Shown in pieces: positions 24,386 through 35,056 of a DNA stretch of 64,000 nucleotides. The stretch is from the NCBI GenBank assembly GCA_014607495.2, contig CP053154.1, forward strand, positions 13,020,001 to 13,084,000, in the 5' to 3' direction. Both the position numbers and the translations under genes were made by a program. The notes beneath the pieces were generated by a model that did no database searches, was not told the DNA's origin, and worked only from the letters and a program-made list of their open reading frames with translations. The number at the start of each line of letters is the position of its first letter. The first letter of the stretch is position 1. This DNA is from Carposina sasakii. Taxonomy: Eukaryota; Arthropoda; Insecta; Lepidoptera; Carposinidae.

Positions 24386-26202
24386 ATTCGTGGGTGGCTG
24401 CTAGAATACGTTTGTTTGTATCTTCATCAAGTTTAGTTTTCTGATTTATAGTTATGCTAGGTACCACTGTACCTACTTGGATGGATACCATGTGTTGCTA
24501 AAATAGAAATGTTGCTGATGAGTTCGTGGCATTGGCATGGTTAGGTGAGGTCTTCCTGAGCCTACTATGAAGTACTTACTTACTGTGAACTTAACGTGTC
24601 GGGTACCTACCTACCTATGATGTAAAATTACTGATTATGCACATAAGTAGGTACTTATTATGTATTTATTAGTTTCGAATGTACCTCTAACTATCCATCT
24701 TGCGAATAAAAGAAAGAAAATAAGCTAGCCAAGAGACGCGAGGAACGAAAAGGACTCTACATTTCTATTGACTCTACGTATTCCCATAGTGGGTTGGCGC
24801 CTGGCTGACAGGAAGACAAGACAAAATATGTAATATCATATCTTTAGCAACACCTATGACCGTGACCCGAAAAAAACTCCACGGGCTATTACACCGAACT
24901 TCATACATAAATGAAGGCAGGTAAAAATGATGAAGTGAAGGGCTCAAAATAGTAAAAATCTGCTAAAACCCCGTACGGTCATGTCCCGCCATCTATCCGT
25001 AAAGTAATGTTTCTGAGTGAAAACGTTGTTGCCATCCATAAGAGATGGCGCTGTCTGCAACGAAACCAACTGCTCTCCGCATAATGGCACTTAATAGGCC
25101 AATCTTCCATCTAACCTACTTAGATAGGCTTAGCGTCTTCATTCACGGGAACTATTTAATAAAACAAAATCGATTCGGCGTTAAAAGCGGGTGTAATTTT
25201 CTTATGAAAATCTAAATTTATTTGTAAATGGCTTGCATGTGTCCGTAAAGTGATATTTTCTGGTAGATAAGTTATATTTTGTTTACTTGTGATGTGAATC
25301 TAGTGCGTGTGCATGGTTTTCTATGCAGGTAAGCTAAGTAAAACTTTAGTCGGAATACGATCTCTTCATGGGTTTATGTAAGTTGTATCTGCAATTCTTT
25401 TAGATCTTTACTAATTTTACACCCATTCTCGAGGTTTTTCTCGACGTTTCCATTCATCATGATCAATATCATCCATCATAAATTCAGAAATCATTTACCA
25501 AAGACAATGGCTGTATGGGCTTAGTTAGTTCCCCTTGTCTTTCCTTCGGGAAAACTAAACAAACAAAACTCAGTTATGTGTTTAATGCTTTGACTATTCT
25601 TTCTACAGTTTAATGTTTTTTATCGTTTATGTTGTTGTTAATTTATTGAACTTGGGCATGAACGTATAAAGAATAACGGACAGAGTTTTGTCAATACACA
25701 GAGCGAAGTTATTTAGAAAATCTGCCGGCAGCGAATGTGTTAATCGCCTCGTACGATACCCACGGGCAGGCAGGGGTGATACAAACTCTACTCTGCCTGC
25801 ACCACGCGGCTAATGATATCTCTATAAAATTAATACTCTTTGGGTAAGCATGAAATAACTATGTAATTATTACTCGCACATTTTGTGTTGTGTGAACGGT
25901 AACAGATCGATAAACTTAAAAAAAGAACCACGCGATGAATTCAAAGAATCATATTTTAACTTTAATCGACGACTATCGACGATTCTGCCAATAGAATTAT
26001 ATTTTGTAATACGTAGGACTGTAAGTAGATACAGGAATGGAGCACCATCTTTTAATTGGTGGCATAATTCCAAATGTCATCATTGACATTGACTATTGTA
26101 AAATTGTGACCACAGGGCCTACGTAAAATTAGCGATCAACAAAATCCGAGCGTTTATTGCACGCCGATGATGCGCAAACGACCACAAAAAGCTCGTATTA
26201 CC
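24386..26202. other. No gene seen; repeat fragments
   Basis: Contains a fragment of the 840-type MITE (25659-25715) and of the GC-rich repeat (25740-25812). Nothing coding is recognised. Confidence 0.45.
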
Positions 26203-26352
26203 TAAGCCTACCCCTTATTACCTAACTAGCAAAAGCAAAGCGATAGCGAAAATTGTACAAATATCACTTTTTACGTATTACGAATTTGACAAGTAATCAG
26301 CGACTTTTGTACAATTTTCGCTATCGCTTTGCATTTGCTAGTTAGGTAATAA
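26203..26352. mobile_element. MITE, GCGATAGCGAAAATTGTACAA family
   Basis: Both inverted arms are present: TTATTACCTAACTAGCAAAA on the left, TTGCTAGTTAGGTAATAA on the right. Confidence 0.78.
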
Positions 26353-26577
26353 TGGGGCAGGGGGCCAATCGTTCGCTAATAGTTTGCTCTTGGTTTTTGA
26401 CAGTAGATACACTAGCCAATAACGATTATAAAATTGGAAAAAAATCTGAATTGAAAGCGGTTTAGCCTACTGCCAATATTTTACTAACTCATTGTTTAAA
26501 AAAAACACATTGCCACTACTTAGAAAATAATAAGAACCGCAAATGTTACAAATAAAGCTGTCGTGGTACATCTATCT

Positions 26578-26797
26578 TCTATACATATAATAAAATTGTA
26601 ACGGATCGATGTTTGTGCACGCTAATCTCAGAAACGGCTGAACCGATTTCGATGCAGTTTTCAGGAATATATTGTGACAGGTCCCACTTAATATATAAGC
26701 TACTTTTTATCCTGGGAAAATGTTTTTATCCCGGATAATTTCGACATTTTGTTTTTTCTGCAGTCCACGCGGACGGAGTCGCGGGCGTCCACTATTA
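26578..26797 (+). repeat. Dispersed repeat ending GGACGGAGTCGCGGGCGTCC
   Basis: Starts TCTATACATATAATAAAATT, contains GGCTGAACCGATTTCGATGC and TTTTATCCCGGATAATTTCG, ends GGACGGAGTCGCGGGCGTCC. Other copies: 30976-31305 (+), 45762-45896 (+), 49146-49472 (-), 53663-53965 (-), 58406-58520 (-). It is unclassified; a LINE tail or a non-autonomous element is possible. Confidence 0.75.
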
Positions 26798-26891
26798 ATA
26801 AATATAATCATTAATCTAATCACCCACCAGTACTACCTACAACCAAAGACAGTTATACCTACTGACCACAGAACACTATATACTCTATACA

Positions 26892-27803
26892 TAGGGTTGC
26901 CACCCGTACTTTATAATAAAGTATTGTACGTTATTTCAGGTAATTGTACTTTATACTTTATGAGAACAAAAAAGTACGCGAAAATACTTTATATCGTGTG
27001 ATTTGATTTCTTTGGGATTTTGAAATGTTTAGTCTTAAATAGGGCTGCCATCCGTCCGGGTTTCCCCGGATTTATCCTAGTTTGGAGAGCGCCGGGGAGC
27101 GTCCGGGCGGGAAACCCAGACACTTTTTATGCCAGGGAAAATTTGATTAACTTGATAGAATGGAATGTTTTGCAATAAATTACGCCATTTCACAGTAAAA
27201 AATTTAGCCGCCTCGATCTGCGCATCCTGTTCTATGTATCAGGGACATAGTTACCGCCGCATCAATGATACGGGGGCCACTGATTTCTAAAGATTTTGTC
27301 TAAAGATTTGTCTATATCTATGTGTAGGTACCTAAGCAAAAATATAGATTCTCGTGTGAGATTAATAAAATACTAAAATACTTTAAAAGAAATAATCGAG
27401 GCTGTAACAGTAACGAAATGGTAAACAATTCTCGTTTGCTTGGTTGGCGTTAATATTTCCATGATGCTTTAGCGATCGTCACAACTTCTTAGTAGAGCCT
27501 GCATTTCCAGAGGTAATTGGCAACTTGCGTGCCAAAAAGCCGTAAAAATTTCGCGCTCGCTGCGCTCGCTAATACTTACTTTGAGAACTAATGTAGATAA
27601 CGCTTACTATATATGTAGATGTACTTAGTAACAATTGATGCGGTAAATATAACGCTATACATGTAAATATAGCGAATATTTTTTTAATATAATAATAAAG
27701 AAAAATAAATTGTAAGTATTTTATTTTGATACTATGTACTTTTTTTTCTTACCTATAATAGCCAATGTACTTTAAATGCAAAAAGAAAAGGTGGCAACCC
27801 TAT
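26892..27803. mobile_element. hAT-type non-autonomous element, 912 bp
   Basis: The ends are TAGGGTTGCCACC and its inverse. The exact 8-bp duplication TCTATACA flanks it (26884-26891, 27804-27811). It has no coding capacity. A second hAT-like end, TAGGGCTGCCATCC, is nested at about 27040. It stops 172 bases before the MADF-BESS start codon. Confidence 0.85.
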
Positions 27804-27975
27804 CTATACACTCTATACTGACTACTACCTTGTCTGGCAGTAATGTGTGCTATTATGTAGAGAGTATGCAATCGCCGATCATTCGTACAATCGTCGTGCG
27901 CCAGCAACAGCCAGCGTCAAACACTTCAAACAGTGAATTTTGTGAACATTGGTGAATCTGTGAGTTGTGTTTACA

Positions 27976-28080
27976 ATGGTCTCATGGACAAATACTAATA
28001 CTCTTACATTAATAGATCTATACGAAAAGGAGCCATGTATTTGGAATCCTAAACATAGGAATCATAAAGATAAAATAAAG
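27976..28080 (+). CDS. MADF-BESS gene exon 1
   Basis: The ATG at 27976 (context TTACAATGG) opens 35 codons, MVSWTNTNTLTLIDLYEKEP then CIWNPKHRNHKDKIK. The donor AAG/GTAAAA follows in phase 0. LI-LY---P-LWN--H--Y is the signature of the first MADF helix. The upstream 170 bases are free of repeats and presumably hold the promoter; no TATA box is evident. Confidence 0.88.
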
Positions 28081-30809
28081 GTAAAATTAAATTTAACACG
28101 AATTAGCTAGATTTTGTGCTCATTTTTAGGTTATGAAGTTCTTAAAATCCATCGATAACCATAATGTTAGACTCCGGTGGTTGTTTGTTAGGTATTATAG
28201 GTAGGTACGCACTTACAATCATCCATCACACTTATTGCTGGCCTACAGCGTTCCATCAAATCAAGCCATCAACAATGCCAGCGTCCGATTCCATTGGGTA
28301 CCATTCCAAATCTCTGAGACTATATCTCAAGCACATTTTCCGAATTCTTTAGGAACAAATGATTTGCTAATAGTCATATTTCTATTGATTTGCTTTTTCA
28401 GTTTTATTACTAGGTATATATAGACCGACCATCGTAGAGTTTTTTAAATACATTTATTCACAGACTAAGTAGAGATATGTACAGCGGCCTTCTGTCGGCC
28501 ATCGTAGGTAGAGTGCGTTTGATGCGTTTCACCCACCACCGCATAGTTCCGATGAATGATGGCGCTAGTTACTATGTGTATGGCCACATTTTCTGTGTCA
28601 CACACATACAAAAAATGTTAGTTCCGAAATCAGGCATAGGAATTATTTTATGAAACGGACAATAGATCATGGTGCTAAGCGAAGCTGCGGACGAAGGCAT
28701 CATCTATCACCCGTATCACCCTATCTCTTATCTTACTTACCAATAAGGCCCATAGTACACGGCGTATTTTAAACGCGCCGACGACGCGCGTTTCAGGAAC
28801 GCGCGTCTTCGGCGCCGTAGACGCTGCTTGTTGCGTTTGCATTGATGATATAAGATTGATGATGTAAGTTTCAAAATTAATTAAGTACAGGCGCGTTTTA
28901 CGATCGCTACGTGTGCTTAGGTTACGAGGTTGCGTTCAAATCTCGTATGAAGCGCGTATACGCGCGTTATCTGCGCGTCGTCGGCGCGTTTAAAATACGC
29001 CGTGTACTATGGGCCTTAATGGCGTAGCGTAGGTACATACCAGGGTCAGTTAACTATCTATCTATATCTTTATTTTGGCTATTATTATTTATTTTACAGG
29101 TCAGCAAAGCATGGGAGCGCATATCCGACGCCATGGGAATATCTGTTGATGATATAAAGAAGAAAAAGGAGACTCTTATGGCGGCTTTTCGTCTTAACCA
29201 TAAAAAAGTGATGGCATCTCACACTTCTTGTTCTCCTGAAGATGAAATCTATAAACCATCTTGGACTTATTATGAGCCTTTGGCGTCCTTTTTGGCAGAT
29301 TTGTATGATTGGAAACCCAATACTTCCAATGAGGTAATAAAAAAGTTTTTTCCAGTAATTAAATTTAAAAATATCGTATCACCAGACACCACGACGACGC
29401 GACGTACCTACACTACTAGAGTGCGTTTTATCGTGTAGTTCCGATGAATGATGGCGCTAGTTACTATGTGGATGACCACATTTTCTGTGTCACTGCATAC
29501 AAGAAATGTTAGTTTTGAAATCAGGCATACTACATAGGATTTATTCTGTGAAACGGGACTACTATTATTCTACACTACTACCAGTAGCTCGGCATTTCCG
29601 CAATGATGGCGGCAATAGTGGCCAATCGGTCTTGTAACAACAATCGCAGCGATTATGCGCCATCATATTTGTCAATGTACATGAGGCTTTTCACGTTGCT
29701 TTGTTTTCAATCCAAGATGTAGACTCAGTTTCATAGAAAAACTCCTATGCCTGTATGCCTAGCATGACCCGCGAAACACGATATGATAAACCGATTTATC
29801 GACATTTAGCCTGTCAAAATACGATAAATGTAACCGCCAGCGCCATGTTGAATTTTTTATAGAGACGATGCGTTATCCGCGATGCGTGGTCATGCTAGGG
29901 AGGCTGATTTCGGAAGCAACAGTTTTTGTATGCTGCAGTAACACCGCTAATGTAGCCACATAGTAACAGTTTCACCAAATAATTCCTTTGATAGATGGCG
30001 CTAGTCACTATGCTACATTTTTTAGTTTTAAACATCTAAGCGCGGGAAGCGACTTTGTTTTTTAAGTAGTAGTAGTGATTCTTATATGCGCTTGATATTG
30101 ATACATTTCATTATACCTATTGTCCATATTATGGGATAATTCCTATGTCTGATTTCGGAACTAACATTTTTTGTACGCAATTACATAGAAAATGTGGTGA
30201 TACACATAGTAACTAGCGCCATCATCCAAGGGAATAATATGGTGAAACGCACTCTACATACACACACGGCTGTGTTCCCGAAATGGGGTAGCTAGAACTG
30301 CAGGATCGTAAAGGAGATACCACTGCCACGTTTAGCATTTCGGGGACAGATCTAAATTATCAGCGACAAGTTGCTAGCTGACGCCTGAGAGATGCCGGAA
30401 TTTTAGTCGACTCTTAAGAAATGCACGGAAGGAGATGCAGCTGATGTATTCTAGTGAAGCCCCACCTCAGTACATGTACGAACGTTATTTTCAGGATATA
30501 CACAAACATGAAGTTTACGACGACGAAGAATGCATACGCAAAACAATATTCGTGGAGCCGTGCGGGACGAAGAAACGCAAAAGCAATGGATCCGAATTAT
30601 TCCTGTCGAACAAACTGGACGACTCCAGTGATTACACAATAGTGAGTGAACGGCAACTCAATCGGCTGGACAATGAATGTGATCTTTATGCACAGCTTTT
30701 AGCGGGAAAGTTGAAGAAAATTGATGAACCCCGAAGAACTGTTCTAATGCACAATATAGACAATTTAGTGTTCCAGGAGTTAATGAATCAGAATGACAAT
30801 CCTATTTGA
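27976..30809 (+). CDS. MADF-BESS domain protein, whole gene span
   Basis: A three-exon plus-strand gene. Spliced, it gives about 225-235 residues, usual for the family. Exons 1 and 2 encode one MADF domain (a Myb/SANT-like DNA-binding fold): LIDLYEKEPCIWNPKHRNHK at the start, KAWERISDAMG in the middle, and WTYYEPLASFLADLYDW at the end. Exon 3 encodes the C-terminal BESS protein-interaction motif (CDLYAQLLAGKLKKI to IDNLVFQELM). Such proteins are insect transcription regulators, often multigene; which member this is cannot be told. Its introns contain MITEs. It is convergent with Pld and divergent from the minus-strand gene at 22 kb. Confidence 0.88.
28507..28660 (+). repeat. Dispersed repeat (GATGGCGCTAGTTACTATGTG), copy 1
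   Basis: Starts TAGAGTGCGTTT, contains GATGGCGCTAGTTACTATGT and ends CATAGGAATTATTTTATGAA. Further copies: 29418-29556 (+), 29905-30015 (-), 30130-30258 (-) and 50850-50955 (-). Four of the five lie within the MADF-BESS gene. Confidence 0.75.
28746..29016. mobile_element. TA-flanked MITE with 44-bp perfect inverted repeats
   Basis: The ends are AGGCCCATAGTACACGGCGT continuing to 44 identical bases, flanked by TA on both sides. The arms are rich in CGCG. It lies in intron 1 of the MADF-BESS gene. Confidence 0.88.
29100..29333 (+). CDS. MADF-BESS gene exon 2
   Basis: The acceptor TTTTACAG leads into VSKAWERISDAMGISVDDIK, then KKKETLMAAFRLNHKKVMAS and KPSWTYYEPLASFLADLYDW. It is 78 codons, phase 0 at both ends, donor GAG/GTAATA. 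AW--I--------IKKK---L---FR-----K-------K--W-YY--L-FL is the MADF core. Confidence 0.9.
29418..29556 (+). repeat. Dispersed repeat (GATGGCGCTAGTTACTATGTG), copy 2
   Basis: Lies 85 bases after the donor of MADF-BESS exon 2, same orientation as copy 1. Confidence 0.75.
29905..30258 (-). repeat. Dispersed repeat, copies 3 and 4 (inverted)
   Basis: Two inverted copies, 29905-30015 (worn) and 30130-30258, face the two plus-oriented copies, so transcripts of intron 2 could pair internally. Confidence 0.65.
30471..30809 (+). CDS. MADF-BESS gene exon 3
   Basis: It encodes YMYERYFQDIHKHEVYDDEE, a basic stretch GTKKRKSNG, then LNRLDNECDLYAQLLAGKLK and RRTVLMHNIDNLVFQELMNQ with a stop at 30807-30809. 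The last 40 residues are a BESS motif. Two in-frame acceptors are possible: CCCACCTCAG/TACATG (30471, better pyrimidine tract, chosen) and GATGCAG/CTGATG (30441). The second lies in a dispersed repeat. Confidence 0.85.
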   Translation, partial: YMYERYFQDIHKHEVYDDEECIRKTIFVEPCGTKKRKSNGSELFLSNKLDDSSDYTIVSERQLNRLDNECDLYAQLLAGKLKKIDEPRRTVLMHNIDNLVFQELMNQNDNPI

Positions 30810-30975
30810 GATGGGGTGTTTTGTGTATTGGTTAGGTATTCAGGGATCCGACTGCGGTACTAGATTAATATGTTGGGCGCGTTCCCACTTTGTAGTACGG
30901 TTAATTTATCGTAGCACGACTTTTGTCACTAGCTGTTGACATTATAAAGGCTGTTTGTCATCATTTTTTAAAAAT

Positions 30976-31305
30976 CTATACATATAATAAAAATGTAACA
31001 GATCGCTGTCTGTACATGGAAGATATATGAGAAAAAATATAATACTAGATACCTTTATCAACGCAATAGAACCCAAAACCAGGATTTTTTAAATTTTTGT
31101 GTGTCGGTTTTCTGTGCGTTTGTGCACGCTAATCTCAGAAACGGCTGAACCGATTTCGATGCAGTTTTCAGGAATATATTGTGACAGGTCCCACTTAACA
31201 TAAAGGCTACTTTTTATCCCGGGAAAATGATTTTATACCGGATAATTTCGACATTTTGTTTTTTCTGTAGACCACGTGGACTGAGTCGCGGGCGTTCACT
31301 AGTAG
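30976..31305 (+). repeat. Dispersed repeat ending GAGTCGCGGGCGTTC
   Basis: Longer copy of the 26578 family, just downstream of the MADF-BESS stop codon. Confidence 0.75.
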
Positions 31306-32443
31306 TACATAAATATGTGGACTGTAGTGCCGTTCGTACAGTGACAATCTGTTGTAGATGACAGTTTACTCAAGTCGTTCTATAAGTTTGTGAACACCTT
31401 ACTTAAAATATGTAAGACACGTCACGACACGACTCACTTACTATACGATTATTTGTGCCCGAACAGCGGCGGTAGCCTCACCTCCTACCACGTGTGACTT
31501 AGGCTAACTGGTGAAAAGTGGGTGTCTTTGGGGACAATGGGCGTGACTACATATTTATTAATGTATGTATATGTAACTGAGTTCAATACATCTAAATGCG
31601 ATTCTTTCCTGTGCAATATTTTTAGTTTTTTACCAGTGAGTACTGTAACTATACACTGTTTGTATAATTCTTATTGACCATAACGGCATGTACATTCCAG
31701 TAATTTTAAAATGAAAGTAAGCAAGTTGTAAGAAAATAAAATTATATTGTGATAAAATAGACTGATTTTAACTTTTTTGAAGTACCTACATTTATCAAGA
31801 CAGTTAACACAGGTCCCCAGTGAATGACAATATGTTACAATCATAATGTGGCTATGTAAGGTACATTGATATTCAATAAACATTGAATTGGATTGGACAG
31901 TAATTTTATTTTACATAAAGGAAGAATAGTATAACTACATAAGTCAATTTGTGAAATGGCGTACTTGTACAGTTTCTTTACACCTTTCGCTGTAAAATGC
32001 AAGGTCGGAGTCAATATAAATCTGTGGCCTGTGCAAAACTATTTACATAAATTAATAAAAAAATATTGTACAAAATGTCACAGCAATAAAAATACTATAG
32101 TATAGCTATTATCTGACTGCAAACACATGGGAAACGAATAACTTCACAAACCGGTGTACTCGTAAGGTTACAATAATCTACAAAAAACTATAATTTTATT
32201 AGCTTAACAATACATAAGAATATGTCCATTTATTGAGTAAAGACAAGTCAAAAGATATAAGATTTCTTTTTGCTGTTTGCAATCTGACAGCAGCGTTATT
32301 AATATTACAATATAATAAAAATAGTAAAATTATATCATAGCACCTTTACCAACATATCTGAGTAAATGCAATAATAAAATTATAACTGCAATTAGGAAAA
32401 CACCACCATAGTTTTCAATGTTTCACTTAGTTTTATTCTATAC
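31306..32443. other. No gene seen between MADF-BESS and the minisatellite
   Basis: AT-rich, possibly including the MADF-BESS 3' UTR. No clear element ends. Confidence 0.45.
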
Positions 32444-33493
32444 TAGTGGACGCCCGCGACTCCGTCCGCGTGGACTACAGAAAAAATAAAAAGTAGCCTA
32501 TATGTTAAGTGTAAAAAGTAGCCTATATGTTATCGCGGTTGTCGTAAAAAATTAATTCACGTTTGTCCCCTTCCCGTGGGAATTTCGGGAAATCCGTTCC
32601 CAGTGCTTCCTCGGGGTCCCAAATAAACATATATGCTCAACTTCAGATTCACATGTTTAACCGTTTTCGTAAAAAATAAATAATTCCCGTTGGTCTCCTT
32701 CCCGTGGGAATTTCGGGAAATCCGTTCTAGTGTTTCCTCGCAGTCCCTAATGAACATATATGCCCAATTTCAGCTTCATATGTATAGCGGTTTTCGTAAA
32801 AACTATGAATTCCCGTTTGTCCCCTTCCCGTGGGAATTTCGGGAAATCCGTTTTTAGTCCTCCCTCGCTGTCCCCAATGAACATATATGCCCGATTTCAG
32901 CTTCATATGTATAGCGGTTTTCGTAAAAACTATGAATTCCCGTTTGTCCCCTTCCCGTGGGAATTTCGGGAAATCCGTTTTTAGTCCTCCCTCGCTGTCC
33001 CCAATGAACATATATGCCCGATTTCAGCTTCATATGTATAGCGGTTTTCGTAAAAACTATGAATTCCCGTTTGTCCCCTTCCCGTGGGAATTTCGGGAAA
33101 TCCGTTTTTAGTCCTCCCTCGCTGTCCCCAATGAACATATATGCCCGATTTCAGCTTCATATGTATAGCGGTTTTCGTAAAAACTATGAATTCCCGTTTG
33201 TCCCCTTCCCGTGGGAATTTCGGGAAATCCGTTTTTAGTCCTCCCTCGCTGTCCCCAATGAACATATATGCCCGATTTCAGCTTCATATGTATAGCGGTT
33301 TTCGTAAAAAATATAGAATTCCCGTTGGTCGCCTTCCCGTGGGAATATCGGGAAATTCTTATAGCCTATGTTCATCCAGGTCCAATAAGGATTCTAACGG
33401 TGAAAGAATTTTTGAAATCGGTCCAGTAGTTTTTGAGCCTATTCATTACAACCAAACAAACAAAGTTTTCCTCTTTATAATATTAGTGTAGAT
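32444..33493 (-). repeat. Dispersed repeat expanded by a 127-bp minisatellite
   Basis: The outer parts (GGACGCCCGCGACTCCGTCC at 32449; GGATTCTAACGGTGAAAGAA and AACCAAACAAACAAAG on the right) look like a LINE-tail repeat. Between 32528 and 33357 a 127-bp unit recurs about 6.5 times. The middle units are almost identical, the outer ones diverged. Each holds CTTCCCGTGGGAATTTCGGG. Because 127 is not a multiple of three, the overlapping open frames here are by-products of the repeat. Confidence 0.88.
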
Positions 33494-33827
33494 TTAACTA
33501 TCCCACAAAAGAAAGCATTATAATTATTATTGAGGTAGCCAGAAAACCATTTCTAAACGTTTAATACATTTTTTTTAAAAGTTAAACATAATTCTAGTAT
33601 GTAGCCATTATGTTTGTGTAAACTAGCCAGCCAATTGTATGGTCGTTTAAGGTCTCTAATTTAATTAGGCAAATAGGCAGGTATATTTGTTATTGTTCAT
33701 TAAATTTAATGCATCTGCTGGACGCAGGCCACTTTCAACAAGTTGCAGTGGAGGCTGTTGGGGGAGGCCTGTGTTCAGCGGTGGACTTAGTATACTTAAG
33801 TAATTCGTTAATAAGATAGATCTAAAA

Positions 33828-33952
33828 GAGATGGTAAAATTCGTCATCCGAGTAATTGACCCGGTGGCTTAGTGGTTATAGCGGCTGGCACGGTTTGCAG
33901 TGGTCGTGGGTTCGATTCCCACTCGGGTGAAGAATTTTTTCCATTTTCTTTA
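33828..33952 (+). repeat. tRNA-like retroposon with 19-bp target duplication
   Basis: A short element of about 125 bp. It contains AGAGATGGTAAAATTC, a tRNA-like core (33858-33930: GACCCGGTGGCTTAGTGG, then B box GGTTCGATTCC and CTCGGGTGA) and a tail TTTTTTCCATTTTCTTTA. The direct repeat TTAATAAGATAGATCTAAA flanks it at 33809-33827 and 33953-33971. A and B boxes suggest RNA polymerase III transcription. There is no poly(A) tail. Confidence 0.8.
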
Positions 33953-34089
33953 TTAATAAGATAGATCTAAACCAAACTCAATAGGAGGTACAGTTACAAG
34001 AAACTAGAACTACTTTTACTGACAGAAATACGTATTACTTATATAATTACAATAATTTAGGGGCAATGCATATACTTGATCCTAGGCCA

Positions 34090-34160
34090 GCACCAGGGCC
34101 GGCCCGCACATACGGCGAACGGAGCAGTCGCTCCAGGCGCCAAATCCTAGAGGGCGCCTA
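34090..34160 (+). repeat. hAT-like end CAGGGCCGGCCCGCAC
   Basis: CAGGGCCGGCCCGCACATAC through CCTAGAGGGCGCC resembles the end of a hAT-type element. The other end was not found. Confidence 0.4.
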
Positions 34161-34644
34161 AATGGTAAAGATATAGGTATACTATTAGGTATATTATCGC
34201 TCCATTCTAAAATTTACCAGCCAGCCAATAAATAAATAGTTATAATTAAATATCTATAGATAAAATAGTGAAATGTTAAAAAAAAACAGAAATCAGAAAG
34301 AAAGTTGTTAGTGAGTAATACATTTTAATATACCTAAGTTACAGTAATAAAATTATTTGAACACATAATTAGGAATGTTAAAATAATTAGGTGGTTCAGG
34401 AAATAATCGAAATATAGGCGTTTTATATGTATGTAGCTGTTTACCAATACCTACATATTAAAGTAAATATTTATGTTTTTATATACCTACTGTATAATAC
34501 GTTAATAATGTACGTCCAACGCAAAATATTTGAACTTAATGTTACACAGATATAATATTAAATAATTAAAAGGCACAGTTACTTATTTCAACATAATAAG
34601 ATTTTTAAAAACGAATTCATAATTTTTAATTATATTTTACAGTA

Positions 34645-34650
34645 TTTATT
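34645..34650 (-). terminator. Candidate Pld poly(A) signal
   Basis: The minus strand reads AATAAA within GCAATAATAAATACTG, 176 bases past the Pld stop, in AT-rich sequence. It is the first exact AATAAA seen after the stop, and would give a short 3' UTR. No transcript evidence is available here. Confidence 0.45.
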
Positions 34651-34825
34651 ATTGCACTCAATAATCTCAACCAAATTACAGATTCTAAAAAATACTTGAA
34701 ATAAATAATCCAAAACCAACTGAGAAAATACCTAAAATCCTCTAAGAATCAAAAGGCAAATTCAAAACCATGTCCACGAGAAAGAGACAGGTATTTACGT
34801 ATACAGTTGAAAGAGTGAGATAGCA

Positions 34826-35056
34826 TTAAGTCCATAAAGCAGTAGGCATCATTCCTTCCATGGACGTATTTCTAGGAGTCAGAACTTCATTGCAAAGGAA
34901 ATCTAGCGGCATGTCGACCAAATTGCCCTGAATAAGGTCTATTTTCCTATTTGCTAGTGCTGGGTCCTTGTGCCAGAGGCTTCTGCTGTTCTCTTCTTGA
35001 TACCGCTTTAGTTCTGCGAACGAGTGGACCGAGTCTGTCGGCAGTGTATGAAATAC
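34826..35056 (-). CDS. Pld: Pld terminal exon
   Basis: It encodes [20 protein letters not shown] and ends [18 protein letters not shown] through [11 protein letters not shown] and a stop. The G-LV-PL-FL-E-L-P and final WT match the PLD C-terminus, where the last residues are needed for activity (family knowledge). It is 231 bp including the stop, acceptor TTCCAG. Confidence 0.97.
   Translation of the reverse strand, partial: VFHTLPTDSVHSFAELKRYQEENSRSLWHKDPALANRKIDLIQGNLVDMPLDFLCNEVLTPRNTSMEGMMPTALWT

Noticed and set aside
30435..30809. An independent 124-codon gene
   Set aside because: It is the last exon of the MADF-BESS gene; the MADF half lies in phase-compatible upstream exons.
32727..33491. 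Several overlapping 74-116-codon open frames on both strands
   Set aside because: They are by-products of the 127-bp minisatellite: each frame reads through about two units and repeats in shifted position.
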